In this document: in pieces, positions 7,582 to 14,490 of the stretch
Numbering within the stretch: the first letter of the stretch is position 1
Layout: each line of letters opens with the position of its first letter
Source of the DNA: Pseudomonadota bacterium
GTDB lineage: Bacteria > Desulfobacterota > Desulfovibrionia > Desulfovibrionales > Desulfovibrionaceae
Direction of reading: 5' to 3'
Assembly (NCBI GenBank): GCA_023390395.1
Contig: JAEWCY010000222.1
Coordinates: 1-16,556, forward strand
DNA: 16,556 nt
The notes under the pieces: model-generated
The model's database searches: none
Told to the model about the DNA's origin: nothing
The model's input: only the letters and a program-made list of their open reading frames with translations
Translations under genes and position numbers: made by a program

Positions 7582-7797
7582 ATGAACACCACCGACAACG
7601 CCTCGCCGCCCCTCTTGCCGGTCGTTCCGGAGTACAAGTCCTGGGTCAAAAACGTCCAGGAAGGGGTGGCCGCGGACAACGCCAAGGCCGACGCCGCCTT
7701 TGCCGGCCAGCGTGGCCCCCTGTCTTCCACGGACGTCCCTTCCCGCCCGGCGACGCCCGAATCGGACCGGGGCGTCCTCGCCGACGAAAAGGCTTGA
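7582..7797 (+). CDS. hypothetical small disordered protein
   Basis: 71 residues beginning MNTTDNASPPLLPVVPEYKS. No domain is recognised. The middle (residues 17-40, EYKSWVKNVQEGVAADNAKA) could form one amphipathic helix; the rest is rich in Pro, Ser, Ala and Asp and probably disordered. The ATG at 7582 has GGGAG (7569-7573) 8 bases upstream. Two in-frame ATGs upstream (7519, 7543) lack such a site. It ends 45 bases before proB on the same strand. The same DNA is open on the other strand, so coding status needs homologues. Confidence 0.45.
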   Translation: MNTTDNASPPLLPVVPEYKSWVKNVQEGVAADNAKADAAFAGQRGPLSSTDVPSRPATPESDRGVLADEKA

Positions 7798-7842
7798 CCC
7801 GTTCTCCCGCACCGACAGGCGAAAGCATTTTCAGGAGGCTTC

Positions 7843-8994
7843 ATGGCCCAGTGCGACTGGCGCGAAAGGCGCCGGCATGTCATGTCCCAGGCCCGGCGGA
7901 TCGTGGTCAAGGTCGGCAGCGCCGTCCTGGCCGCCGAGGCCGGCGTGGACGCCGCCGTGGTGGCCGGGCTGGCCGAACAGATCGCCGGCCTCGTCGCCGA
8001 CGGGCGCAAGGTGCTGCTCGTTTCGAGCGGCGCGGTGGCCGCCGGCCGCGAGGTGCTCGGCGACCGCTACGACCGCACGCTCCTGCCTCACCGCCAGGCC
8101 GCCTCGGCCATCGGCCAGAGCCGGCTCATGCACGCCTACGACCAGGAATTCGCCCGCCACGGCCGCATCGCCGCCCAGGTGCTCCTCACCCGCGACGACC
8201 TGGACAACCGCGAGCGCTACCTCAACCTGCGCAACACCTTCGCCACGCTGTTCGACCTCGAGGCCGTGCCCGTGGTCAACGAGAACGATTCCGTGGCCGT
8301 TTCCGAGCTCGTCTACGGCGACAACGACTGCCTGGGCGGCCTGCTCGTCGGGGCCATCGGGGCGGAACTCTTCGTCAACCTGACCTCGGCCAGGGGGGTG
8401 TTCGCCGAAAACCCGGACGAGCATCCCGGGGCCGCGCCCATGGAGGTCATCGAGGACATCGCCGGCCTCGACCTCGACGCCATGTGCGGGGCCAAGACCA
8501 CGCTTGGCACGGGAGGCATGCACTCCAAGCTCCTGGCCGCCCGGCGCGTGGCCCAGCTCGGCGTGCCCACGCTGATCCTGGCCGGCCGCGAGCCCGGGGC
8601 GCTCACCCGGGCCCTTTCCGGCGAGAACGTCGGCACCTTCGTGCCGGCCGGGTGCAAGCCCATTCCCCGGCGCAAGTTCTGGCTGGCCTACCACCACGAG
8701 CCGCAAGGCACCCTGGTGGTGGACGACGGCGCGGTGCGGGCCCTTCGCGAAAAGGGCAAGAGCCTGCTGCCGGCCGGCATCGTGGACGTGGCCGGCGATT
8801 TTTCCGTGGGCTCCATGGTGCGGGTGGCGTCCTGCGCCGGCGAGAGCGTGGGCGTGGGGCTTTCCAACTACGCCGCCGCCGACCTGCGCAAGATCATGGG
8901 GCTTAAAAGCTCGCGCATCGCCCAGGTGCTCGGCGAGGCCGCCTACGCCGAAGCCGTGCACCGTGACAACCTGCTCCTCGACGCGGCGATTTAG
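7843..8994 (+). CDS. proB: glutamate 5-kinase
   Basis: 383 residues catalysing the first step of proline synthesis, glutamate plus ATP to glutamate-5-phosphate, in the cytoplasm. The amino-acid-kinase domain (about 18-265) shows VVKVGSAV (21-28), SSGAVAAG (61-68), VVNENDSVAV (144-153) for glutamate binding and GTGGMHSKL (222-230) for nucleotide binding. A C-terminal PUA domain follows (about 288-365, from GTLVVDDGAVRAL). In the stretch NLTSARGVF the Asp that usually follows Thr (the TD of the ATP site) is Ser182. The ATG at 7843 has AGGAGG only 4 bases upstream; the ATG at 7882 (MSQARRIVV) is an alternative giving a more standard N-terminus. proA is not in this window. A palindrome cluster follows the stop. 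Confidence 0.95.
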   Translation: MAQCDWRERRRHVMSQARRIVVKVGSAVLAAEAGVDAAVVAGLAEQIAGLVADGRKVLLVSSGAVAAGREVLGDRYDRTLLPHRQAASAIGQSRLMHAYDQEFARHGRIAAQVLLTRDDLDNRERYLNLRNTFATLFDLEAVPVVNENDSVAVSELVYGDNDCLGGLLVGAIGAELFVNLTSARGVFAENPDEHPGAAPMEVIEDIAGLDLDAMCGAKTTLGTGGMHSKLLAARRVAQLGVPTLILAGREPGALTRALSGENVGTFVPAGCKPIPRRKFWLAYHHEPQGTLVVDDGAVRALREKGKSLLPAGIVDVAGDFSVGSMVRVASCAGESVGVGLSNYAAADLRKIMGLKSSRIAQVLGEAAYAEAVHRDNLLLDAAI

Positions 8995-8998
8995 AAGA

Positions 8999-9023
8999 CC
9001 GGGAGGGGCGTCGCCCCTCCCGG
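8999..9023. repeat. GC-rich perfect intergenic palindrome (copy 2), possible proB terminator
   Basis: Arms CCGGGAGGGGCG (8999-9010) and CGCCCCTCCCGG (9012-9023) around a single T, starting 5 bases after the proB stop. As RNA it would form a 10-pair stem with loop CGUCG. No T-run follows, so intrinsic termination is uncertain. It matches the palindrome at 120-144 in length and layout, with every difference compensated in the opposite arm. Confidence 0.7.
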
Positions 9024-9024
9024 G

Positions 9025-9084
9025 CCCTCCCCACCGGGGGGTATGATTCCCCCCGGGCCCCCCGAAGGGGGTGACGGGGGAGGG
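9025..9084 (+). promoter_or_regulatory. branched inverted-repeat structure in the methyltransferase leader
   Basis: An outer pair CCCTCCCC (9025-9032) with GGGGAGGG (9077-9084) encloses two hairpins: CCGGGGGG (9034-9041) with CCCCCCGG (9049-9056), loop TATGATT; and CCCCC (9059-9063) with GGGGG (9067-9071), loop GAA. As RNA this gives a three-way junction ending about 26 bases before the methyltransferase ribosome site. The pairing is read directly; a regulatory or terminator role is inference. G- and C-runs pair easily by chance in such DNA. Confidence 0.4.
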
Positions 9085-9121
9085 GGCCGCAAACCGCGCC
9101 AGGGGTGAGAAGGAGGCCGGG

Positions 9122-9970
9122 ATGGAAGCGGAAGCCAAGTGTCGGGGCTGGGACGTGTTCGAGGCGGACGGGATTTGCCGGGTGTGCGGCAAGAAGGCCG
9201 TTTTCGCGCCCATACGGCCCGGCCACAGCCTGCGCGAGACGCGCTGCTCGTCGTGCAAGGCCAGCCGGCGCACCCGCGACCTGGCCCGGGTGCTGGCGCG
9301 GCTGGCCGCCGGCCCGGGCTGCGAGACGCTCCCCCGGGCTCTGCCCGCCATGGAGGGCTGGCGGGTGTTCGAGGCCCAGGCCGCCGGGCCGCTCCACGAC
9401 GTGCTGCGCTGCCTGCCGCGCTACGCCTGCTCGGAATACGTGCCGGAGCTGGCCGCGCCGGGCTCGTGCACCCAGGCCGGGCTTCGCTGCGAGGACCTGG
9501 AGCGGCTGAGCTTTCCCGACGCCTCCTTCGACCTGGTGGTCACCCAGGACATCTTCGAGCACGTGGCCGATCCCTGGCGGGCCTTCGACGAGATCTGGCG
9601 GGTGCTGGCCCCGGGCGGGCGGCACGTGTTCACCGTGCCCGTGCACGAGGGCCATCCGACCACGCCGCGCGTGCGTTTCCTGGAGGGCGCGCGCGTGGAC
9701 CTCCTGCCGCCGGTGCACCACGGCGATCCCGTGCGCCAGGGCGGCTCGCTTGTGGTCACGGACTACGGCGACGACCTGTCGCGGCTATTAAGCGCCCGGG
9801 GCCAGCCGACCCACGTGGCCTCCCACGTGGCCTTCTACAAGCCCACCGAGATGCCGGGCATCATCGACGGCGACGTCCACGCCCTGTACGAGGCCGCCTG
9901 GAAGGCCGGCGAAAAGGCGAGCTTTCTGCGGTATAATTCGGTGGTGTTCGTGACGGACAAGCCGGCCTGA
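9122..9970 (+). CDS. SAM-dependent methyltransferase with N-terminal zinc knuckle
   Basis: 282 residues. The N-terminus holds paired cysteines, CRVC (19-22) and CSSC (42-45), followed by RRTRDLAR, a probable zinc knuckle. The class I methyltransferase core is seen in LSFPDASFDLVVTQDIFEHV (129-148) and FDEIWRVLAPGGRHVFTVP (155-173), as in the Methyltransf_11 family. Motif I, which binds SAM through a glycine-rich D/E-x-G-x-G loop, is not recognisable: the region reads GWRVFEAQAAGPLHDVL (79-95). It may be a divergent methyltransferase or an altered one. The target is unknown; similar proteins are often found near glycan genes. The ATG at 9122 is chosen for the AAGGAGG 5 bases upstream; an upstream in-frame ATG at 9071 lies inside the palindromic spacer. 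It is convergent with the next gene, 7 bases apart. Confidence 0.85.
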   Translation: MEAEAKCRGWDVFEADGICRVCGKKAVFAPIRPGHSLRETRCSSCKASRRTRDLARVLARLAAGPGCETLPRALPAMEGWRVFEAQAAGPLHDVLRCLPRYACSEYVPELAAPGSCTQAGLRCEDLERLSFPDASFDLVVTQDIFEHVADPWRAFDEIWRVLAPGGRHVFTVPVHEGHPTTPRVRFLEGARVDLLPPVHHGDPVRQGGSLVVTDYGDDLSRLLSARGQPTHVASHVAFYKPTEMPGIIDGDVHALYEAAWKAGEKASFLRYNSVVFVTDKPA

Positions 9971-9977
9971 CCGGCCG

Positions 9978-10502
9978 TCAGAAAAGGCTCAGCCCCATTT
10001 CCCCGGTCTCGGCGCACTCCGCGGCGTGGGCGGCGAGAAACGCCTCCTCCCAGCGGAAGACGTGGCCCACGACGTTGCCGAGGATCTTCGGCCAGACGTC
10101 CGGGAAGCGCTCGGCCGTCTTTTGGAACTTCTCCTTGGTCAGCACCAGGCACTCCGTGTCCGCCACGGCGTGCACGGAAAAAAGCGCCTTGGCCGGGGCG
10201 AGCAGCCCCAGCCCCCCGAAGAACTGCCCCGGGCCGCGACGCGGCAGGTTCACGGCGCAATCCCCGATCCGCCGGTCCATGGCCACCTCGCCGGAGAGCA
10301 CGTAGAAGCAGCGGTCGAGCGCCTCGCCCTGCTCGCACAGCGCCTCGCCGGCGTCGAAGGTCTCCCGGCCCGACAGGTAGGCCAGCACCTTGACCACGTC
10401 CAGAGGAACGCCGCTGAACACGGGCAGCTCCCGCAGGATGTCCAGGCACTCGTTGAAGCCGCAGCTCTTAAGCCCTTGGGGCTGATCCGTGGACAAGCTC
10501 AT
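9978..10502 (-). CDS. cyclic-nucleotide-binding-fold protein with altered ligand pocket
   Basis: 174 residues made of one CNMP-binding domain (about 20-135) and a C-terminal helical tail; no DNA-binding helix-turn-helix is seen. Family signals are ILRELPVFSGVP (22-33), FDAGEALCEQGEALDRCFYVLSGEV (49-73) and GPGQFFGGLGLLAPAKALFSVHAVADTECLVL (90-121). In the phosphate-binding cassette the usual G-E and R-S/T are G-G and L-F, so the Glu and Arg that hold cyclic nucleotide are missing. It may bind another ligand or act only as an interaction module. The ATG at 10502 has GAAAGGGG 7 bases upstream and lies inside the ABC gene, a 35-base overlap implying translational coupling. CNMP domains fused or linked to ABC exporters are known, which supports a role in regulating the transporter. 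Confidence 0.87.
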   Translation of the reverse strand: MSLSTDQPQGLKSCGFNECLDILRELPVFSGVPLDVVKVLAYLSGRETFDAGEALCEQGEALDRCFYVLSGEVAMDRRIGDCAVNLPRRGPGQFFGGLGLLAPAKALFSVHAVADTECLVLTKEKFQKTAERFPDVWPKILGNVVGHVFRWEEAFLAAHAAECAETGEMGLSLF

Positions 10503-13008
10503 AGAGCATCCCCTTTCTCTCGATGAGTTCGGCGTAAGAGCCGGTCTCGACGATGCGCCCGGCCTTCATGACCGCCACCTTGTCGAAATTCTTGATGGTG
10601 TCCAGGCGGTGCACCACGGAAATGACCGTGGAGCGGCCCTTCCACTTGTTTTCCAGCAGGTTCTGGATGCGCGTCTGGGAGGCGTTGTCCAGGGCCGACG
10701 TGGCCTCGTCCAGGATGAGGAGGGGCGGCTCCTTGAGGAACGCCCGGGCGATGGCCACCTTCTGCTGCTGCCCGCCCGAAAGCCGGTCGCCGTTGGTGCC
10801 CACCTGGAAGTCCAGGCCGATCTCCAGGATGCGCTCCAGCATGTCCTCCTCGATGAGCAGGCTCACGATGGTCTTCTGGATCTGGTCCAGGACCTTGGGG
10901 CTTGTGGTCTTGACCCGGCCGAAGAGGATGTTGTCCATGACCGTCATGGGATACAGGTAGTCCTCGCGCCGGAAGAAGGTCACCGCGCCCGGCATGTCCG
11001 TGGCCACCCGGTCCGCGAACATGGCCCGGCCCGAAAGGAGCAGCCCCTCGAGGATCGGCGAAAGGGTCACGATGGTGTGGATGCCCGGGGTGAAGCGCAG
11101 GGCCAGGGTCAAAAGCAGCCGCTCGTCCTCGGCCGAGAGCTTGTGCAGCCGCACCCGGCCCAGGCGGCCGGCCAGGTCGCGGTAGGTCTCGAACTCCTCG
11201 GCCATGATGGGCGTCTGTTCGAAGAAGACGGCGTCCGGCGAGGGCACGTCTTTCAATATGTCCACCGTGCGACTGGTCAGTTCCGCGCCGGTCTGCATGA
11301 GCAGCATCTTGAGCCCGGCGTCGTGCAGGAAGCCGATGAAGAAGGCGTTGCCCGTGAGCCGGTCCGGCTCGAAGTCGGGCTGGCGCGGCGTGCCGAAGAT
11401 CAGGTTCTCGGCCACGGAGCTGTAGTAGAGATAGCGGGTGGGGTCGAAGAACTCCACCGATCCGGCCAGGGACTCGCCGTGCCCGGCCAGGTAGGCCTCG
11501 CGCACCCGCACCACCTTCTTGACCAGGTGCTCCTTCTTGCCTTCCTTGAAGACCGAGTTGAGGGCGAAGCGCAGCACGTCGGCGAAAAGCCCCACCTGCT
11601 GCACCACGGCGATGATCTCGTCCAGGCTCGGCAGCCCCTCCTCGCCGGTCACGCCGTGGGCCTCGCGCCGGGCGTTGATGGAGTAGAGCAGGTTGTCCTT
11701 GATGGAGCCCTCGAAGATGAAGGGATGCTGGGACACCACGCCGACGTTGTCCGCGATGTCGGACTTGGGCATGGCGTCGATGGGCAGTCCCGAGAGCTGG
11801 GCCGTGCCGGCGGTGTACTTGAGGATCTGGCACAGGCAAAGGGCCAGGGTGGACTTGCCCGAGCCGGAAAAGCCCACCAGGGCCACCTGCTCGCCGGGAT
11901 TGACGTCCAGGGACACGCCCTTGAGCAGCTGGATGCCGCCCGGCACTTCCAGCACCACGTCCCGGGCCGTGATCGCCCCGTCAAGGGCCACGGGCGGCCG
12001 GGGCTCCTCGGGCTCCTCCAAAAACTCCGCGTCGCCCTGGAAATACTCCATGATGCGCTCGTAGCTGACCGAGGCGTCCTGGTAGGTCTGGTAGAAGTCC
12101 ATGAGCTCCTTCCAAGGGTCGTAGAGCTTCTCGTTGGCCGAGAGGAAGGCCACCAGCGCGCCGAGGTCGAAGCGGCCGTTGATGGCCAGGTAGCCGCCCA
12201 CCAGGAACAGCACGAAGGGCCCGAGGTTCTGGAAGAAGTTGTTGGAGACCTTGATGGCGTACTTGTAGAGGTTCCAGACCACGCGCACCTTGAAGAGCTT
12301 GTCGGCCCAGGTCCCGAAGCGCTTGTTCTCCAGGCGGAAGCTGGCGTTGGCGTGGATCTCGTGGATGCCGGAGATGGTTTCGCCGATCATCGTCGAGAGC
12401 TTGCGGCCGGTGTCCACGCGCTCCTTGTTGGCGGCGTTGGCCCGGCGCTGCAGGGCCGGGATGACCAGGATGGCGATGGGGTAGAGGGCCATGCTGATGA
12501 GCGCCATGAGCGGATTGAGGTAGAAGAGGTAGCCGGCGAAGGCGAGAAGCGTGAGCAGGTTGGTCACGGGCACGGCGACGGCCTGGCCCACGAACTCGCC
12601 GGTGTTGGCCACTTCGGCGATGAGCGACGAGACGACCATGCCCGGCGAGGCCTTGCGGAAAAAGGACATGGGGAGGGTCAGGATATGGGCGTAGAGCTTC
12701 TTGCGCAGGTCGGTCAGCGACTCCTGGCCGATGTAGTTCTGCAGGGCGTTGATGGCGAGCTTGAGCCCCGAGGCGGCCACCACGCAGGCCAGGTAGTAGC
12801 CGCAGTACATGACGAGCAGGTCCAGGCGCTTGAGCCCGATGGCCTGGTTGATGATCTTCTTTTGCATCTCCAGCGGCAGCACGCGCACGGCCACGGTGAC
12901 GACGATGATGACCAGCAGCACGCCCTGGAGCTTGAGGTTGCTGGTCCACACCCAGGAAAAGAGCGAGCGTTTGTAGAGGACGTCGGGAATGTCGGGGCGT
13001 AGCTTCAT
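10468..13008 (-). CDS. ABC exporter (permease-ATPase) with expanded nucleotide-binding domain
   Basis: 846 residues, against about 580-620 for usual half-size exporters. The N-terminal half (about 25-320) has the six-segment exporter membrane domain with typical motifs (LTDLRKKLYAHILTLPMSFF, 98-117). The ATPase domain has Walker A GFSGSGKST (379-387), Q-loop Gln427, signature LSGGQQQ (743-749), Walker B LLILDE (763-768) and the H-loop His800, all intact. Between Gln427 and the signature lie about 316 residues, some 230 more than normal. The segment VVSQHPFIFEGSIKDNLLYSI (424-444) has two further look-alikes: 517-540 (YLYYSSVAENLIFGT) and 675-698 (YLYPMTVMDNILFGR). The substrate is unknown. 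The gene starts 34 bases after cheV and overlaps the CNMP-fold gene, so all three are probably one operon. Confidence 0.93.
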   Translation of the reverse strand: MKLRPDIPDVLYKRSLFSWVWTSNLKLQGVLLVIIVVTVAVRVLPLEMQKKIINQAIGLKRLDLLVMYCGYYLACVVAASGLKLAINALQNYIGQESLTDLRKKLYAHILTLPMSFFRKASPGMVVSSLIAEVANTGEFVGQAVAVPVTNLLTLLAFAGYLFYLNPLMALISMALYPIAILVIPALQRRANAANKERVDTGRKLSTMIGETISGIHEIHANASFRLENKRFGTWADKLFKVRVVWNLYKYAIKVSNNFFQNLGPFVLFLVGGYLAINGRFDLGALVAFLSANEKLYDPWKELMDFYQTYQDASVSYERIMEYFQGDAEFLEEPEEPRPPVALDGAITARDVVLEVPGGIQLLKGVSLDVNPGEQVALVGFSGSGKSTLALCLCQILKYTAGTAQLSGLPIDAMPKSDIADNVGVVSQHPFIFEGSIKDNLLYSINARREAHGVTGEEGLPSLDEIIAVVQQVGLFADVLRFALNSVFKEGKKEHLVKKVVRVREAYLAGHGESLAGSVEFFDPTRYLYYSSVAENLIFGTPRQPDFEPDRLTGNAFFIGFLHDAGLKMLLMQTGAELTSRTVDILKDVPSPDAVFFEQTPIMAEEFETYRDLAGRLGRVRLHKLSAEDERLLLTLALRFTPGIHTIVTLSPILEGLLLSGRAMFADRVATDMPGAVTFFRREDYLYPMTVMDNILFGRVKTTSPKVLDQIQKTIVSLLIEEDMLERILEIGLDFQVGTNGDRLSGGQQQKVAIARAFLKEPPLLILDEATSALDNASQTRIQNLLENKWKGRSTVISVVHRLDTIKNFDKVAVMKAGRIVETGSYAELIERKGMLYELVHGSAPRA

Positions 13009-13042
13009 GCCGAACCGCCTTGTCGGTGGAGTGTGGGGGGCG

Positions 13043-13975
13043 TCAGGCGTCCTGGGGCGGCGTCTCGCCGGCGTCCCGGCGGCCCCGGGAGGCGATCAGC
13101 GACAAGGCGAGGCTGGCCAGGTCGGCGAACTGGGGCTTGGAGATCTGGCCGTCCGCGCCCACGGACTGCCCCCGATGGCGCAGCTCGTCGGTGACCAGGG
13201 AGGAGAAAAGCACCACCGGCGTGGCGGCCAGGCGCGGCGTTTCCTTGATCTTTTTCGTCAGGGTGTAGCCGTCCATGAGCGGCATCTCGATGTCGGACAC
13301 CACGATGTCCGGCGGCGCGGCCCCGGGTTCGCACAGGATGTCGAAGGCCTGCTGGCCGTTGCCGGCCAGGGTCACCTCGAAATTGGCCTCTTCCAGGCGG
13401 TCGCGGACCATCTGGCGCATGATGCCCGAATCCTCCACCACCAGGGCCCGCAATCGGCGCTCGGACGGCGGCGGCATGGGCGGGCCGGCCAGTTCGCCGT
13501 CGAGTTCCAGGATGATTTTTTCCAGGTCCAGCAGCTGGACGAACCGGTCCTCCAGGCGCACGATTCCGGTGATGCAGTTGCCTGAGAGCCGGGCCAGGGC
13601 CGGATGGGGCGGCTCGACGTCGCGCCAGTGCACCCGGTGGATCAGCGTCACGCCGGTGGCCAGAAAGCCGGTGGTGCGCTCGTTGAAGCGGGTGACGAGA
13701 ATGACTTCGTTTTTGCGCGGCACCCGGGGCAGGTCCAGCCACACGGCCAGGTCGAGCACGGGCAGGACCAGGCCCCGCAGCGGGATGGCGCCCATGAAGC
13801 AGGGATGCGGCGCGCCGGGCAGGGGGGCCAGGCCCGGGCTTTCGATGACCTCGAGCACCTTGGCCACGTTGACCCCGAACATGGAGCGCCCGCGCTCGGG
13901 CCCTTCGTCGATGAAGAATTCGATGACCTCGAGTTCGTTGGTCCCGGCTTCGAGGAGAATGTCGGCTTGGGGCAT
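13043..13975 (-). CDS. cheV: CheV-type chemotaxis adaptor (CheW domain plus receiver)
   Basis: 310 residues, normal CheV length. The CheW-like domain (about 14-160) includes FGVNVAKVLEVIE (33-45) and MGAIPLRGLVLPVLDLAVWL (61-80), which couple chemoreceptors to the CheA kinase. The receiver domain (about 176-295) has the acidic pair E181-D182, phospho-acceptor Asp228 in SDIEMP, Ser258/Ser259 in LFSSL and Lys280 in SKP, so it should be phosphorylatable. The ATG at 13975 is chosen because GGGAG lies 5 bases upstream; the ATG at 13990 has no ribosome site. No other chemotaxis gene is here. The next gene in the same direction, 34 bases on, is the unusual ABC exporter, so this CheV may serve that system rather than, or as well as, general chemotaxis. 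Confidence 0.93.
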   Translation of the reverse strand: MPQADILLEAGTNELEVIEFFIDEGPERGRSMFGVNVAKVLEVIESPGLAPLPGAPHPCFMGAIPLRGLVLPVLDLAVWLDLPRVPRKNEVILVTRFNERTTGFLATGVTLIHRVHWRDVEPPHPALARLSGNCITGIVRLEDRFVQLLDLEKIILELDGELAGPPMPPPSERRLRALVVEDSGIMRQMVRDRLEEANFEVTLAGNGQQAFDILCEPGAAPPDIVVSDIEMPLMDGYTLTKKIKETPRLAATPVVLFSSLVTDELRHRGQSVGADGQISKPQFADLASLALSLIASRGRRDAGETPPQDA

Positions 13976-14023
13976 GGGCGCTCCCGGCATGGCGCGTTCG
14001 GGTGGAGGGGCGAGGCTTTGGCG

Positions 14024-14052
14024 ACGATAAACAAGACCGCGCGCCGTGTAAA
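14024..14052 (-). promoter_or_regulatory. candidate promoter for the cheV-ABC-CNMP operon
   Basis: On the minus strand TTTACA (14052-14047), a 17-base spacer and TATCGT (14029-14024) match the vegetative consensus at 5/6 and 4/6 positions. The start of transcription would fall about 40 bases before the cheV ATG. It is divergent from the stronger promoter at 14087-14114. Confidence 0.45.
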
Positions 14053-14086
14053 TCCGATCGGCGCAAACACCTGCCATCCCCGGCGG

Positions 14087-14114
14087 TTGACAGGCGCGAC
14101 GGCGGTCCTATAGC
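14087..14114 (+). promoter_or_regulatory. near-consensus vegetative promoter for the secreted small protein
   Basis: A perfect TTGACA (14087-14092), a 16-base spacer and TATAGC (14109-14114, 4/6) lie upstream of the gene at 14196, giving a leader of about 75 bases. It is the best promoter match in the window, suggesting strong expression of the downstream gene and perhaps of the M23 peptidase after it. Confidence 0.65.
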
Positions 14115-14195
14115 GAAAACGAGGGACAGCCCTGGCGCAGGTCGCCAGGCGGCGGTCGCGGACGGCCCTGCCGGCCCGGCCGCAGGGAGGCGGAC

Positions 14196-14486
14196 ATGAA
14201 ACGCGTGGCTTCGTTGCTTGTCGTCGCGGCGCTTTGCGCGGGGCCGGCCCCGGCGCTGGCGGCGTCTTTTTCCTGGAGCACCCCCTGGTCGAGCGGCACG
14301 GTTTCCGGCAGCGGCACGGCCTCGGGCTCGACCAGCGGCTCGGTGACGTCCGGCGCGACCAGCGTGGACTGGTCGGCGAGCCTGGATTCCGGCACGAAGA
14401 CGGTTTCGGGCTCGGCCACGGTCAACGGACAGACCTATTCCGGCAGCCTGGACTGGACCGACTTTTTCAGCTGGCTTTTCGGATAG
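14196..14486 (+). CDS. small secreted Ser/Gly/Thr-rich protein
   Basis: 96 residues. Residues 1-23 form a clear Sec signal peptide (MKRVASLLVVAALCAGPAPALAA) with an A-x-A type cleavage site near 22-23. The mature part of about 73 residues is mostly Ser, Gly, Thr, Val and Ala, with spaced tryptophans (27, 31, 59, 87, 93). Loose repeats occur around TVSGSGT (35-41), SVTSGAT (49-55) and TVSGSAT (69-75), and the end is aromatic (SLDWTDFFSWLFG). The composition suggests extended beta structure. No family is recognised and there are no cysteines. GGGAGG lies 7 bases before the ATG, and a strong promoter is upstream. The M23 peptidase gene follows after 71 bases on the same strand. Confidence 0.78.
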   Translation: MKRVASLLVVAALCAGPAPALAASFSWSTPWSSGTVSGSGTASGSTSGSVTSGATSVDWSASLDSGTKTVSGSATVNGQTYSGSLDWTDFFSWLFG

Positions 14487-14490
14487 GGTC

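Noticed and set aside
7449..8009. N-terminal extension of the ComB-like protein
   Set aside because: It overlaps proB on the other strand and has no domain; the GTG at 7448 has a well-placed GGAGG and matches the normal family length.
10489..13002. A very long open frame on the plus strand opposite the ABC exporter gene
   Set aside because: It mirrors the ABC gene almost exactly, and its product is a compositionally odd string rich in His, Gln, Gly and Val with no domain. The minus strand has all ABC motifs. Long antisense frames are expected in GC-rich DNA.
14021..14030. GCGACGATAA resembling a sigma-28 (flagellar) -10 box on the plus strand
   Set aside because: No TAAA-type -35 box at the right distance, and it lies 165 bases before the nearest plus-strand gene. 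The minus-strand reading fits a vegetative promoter better.
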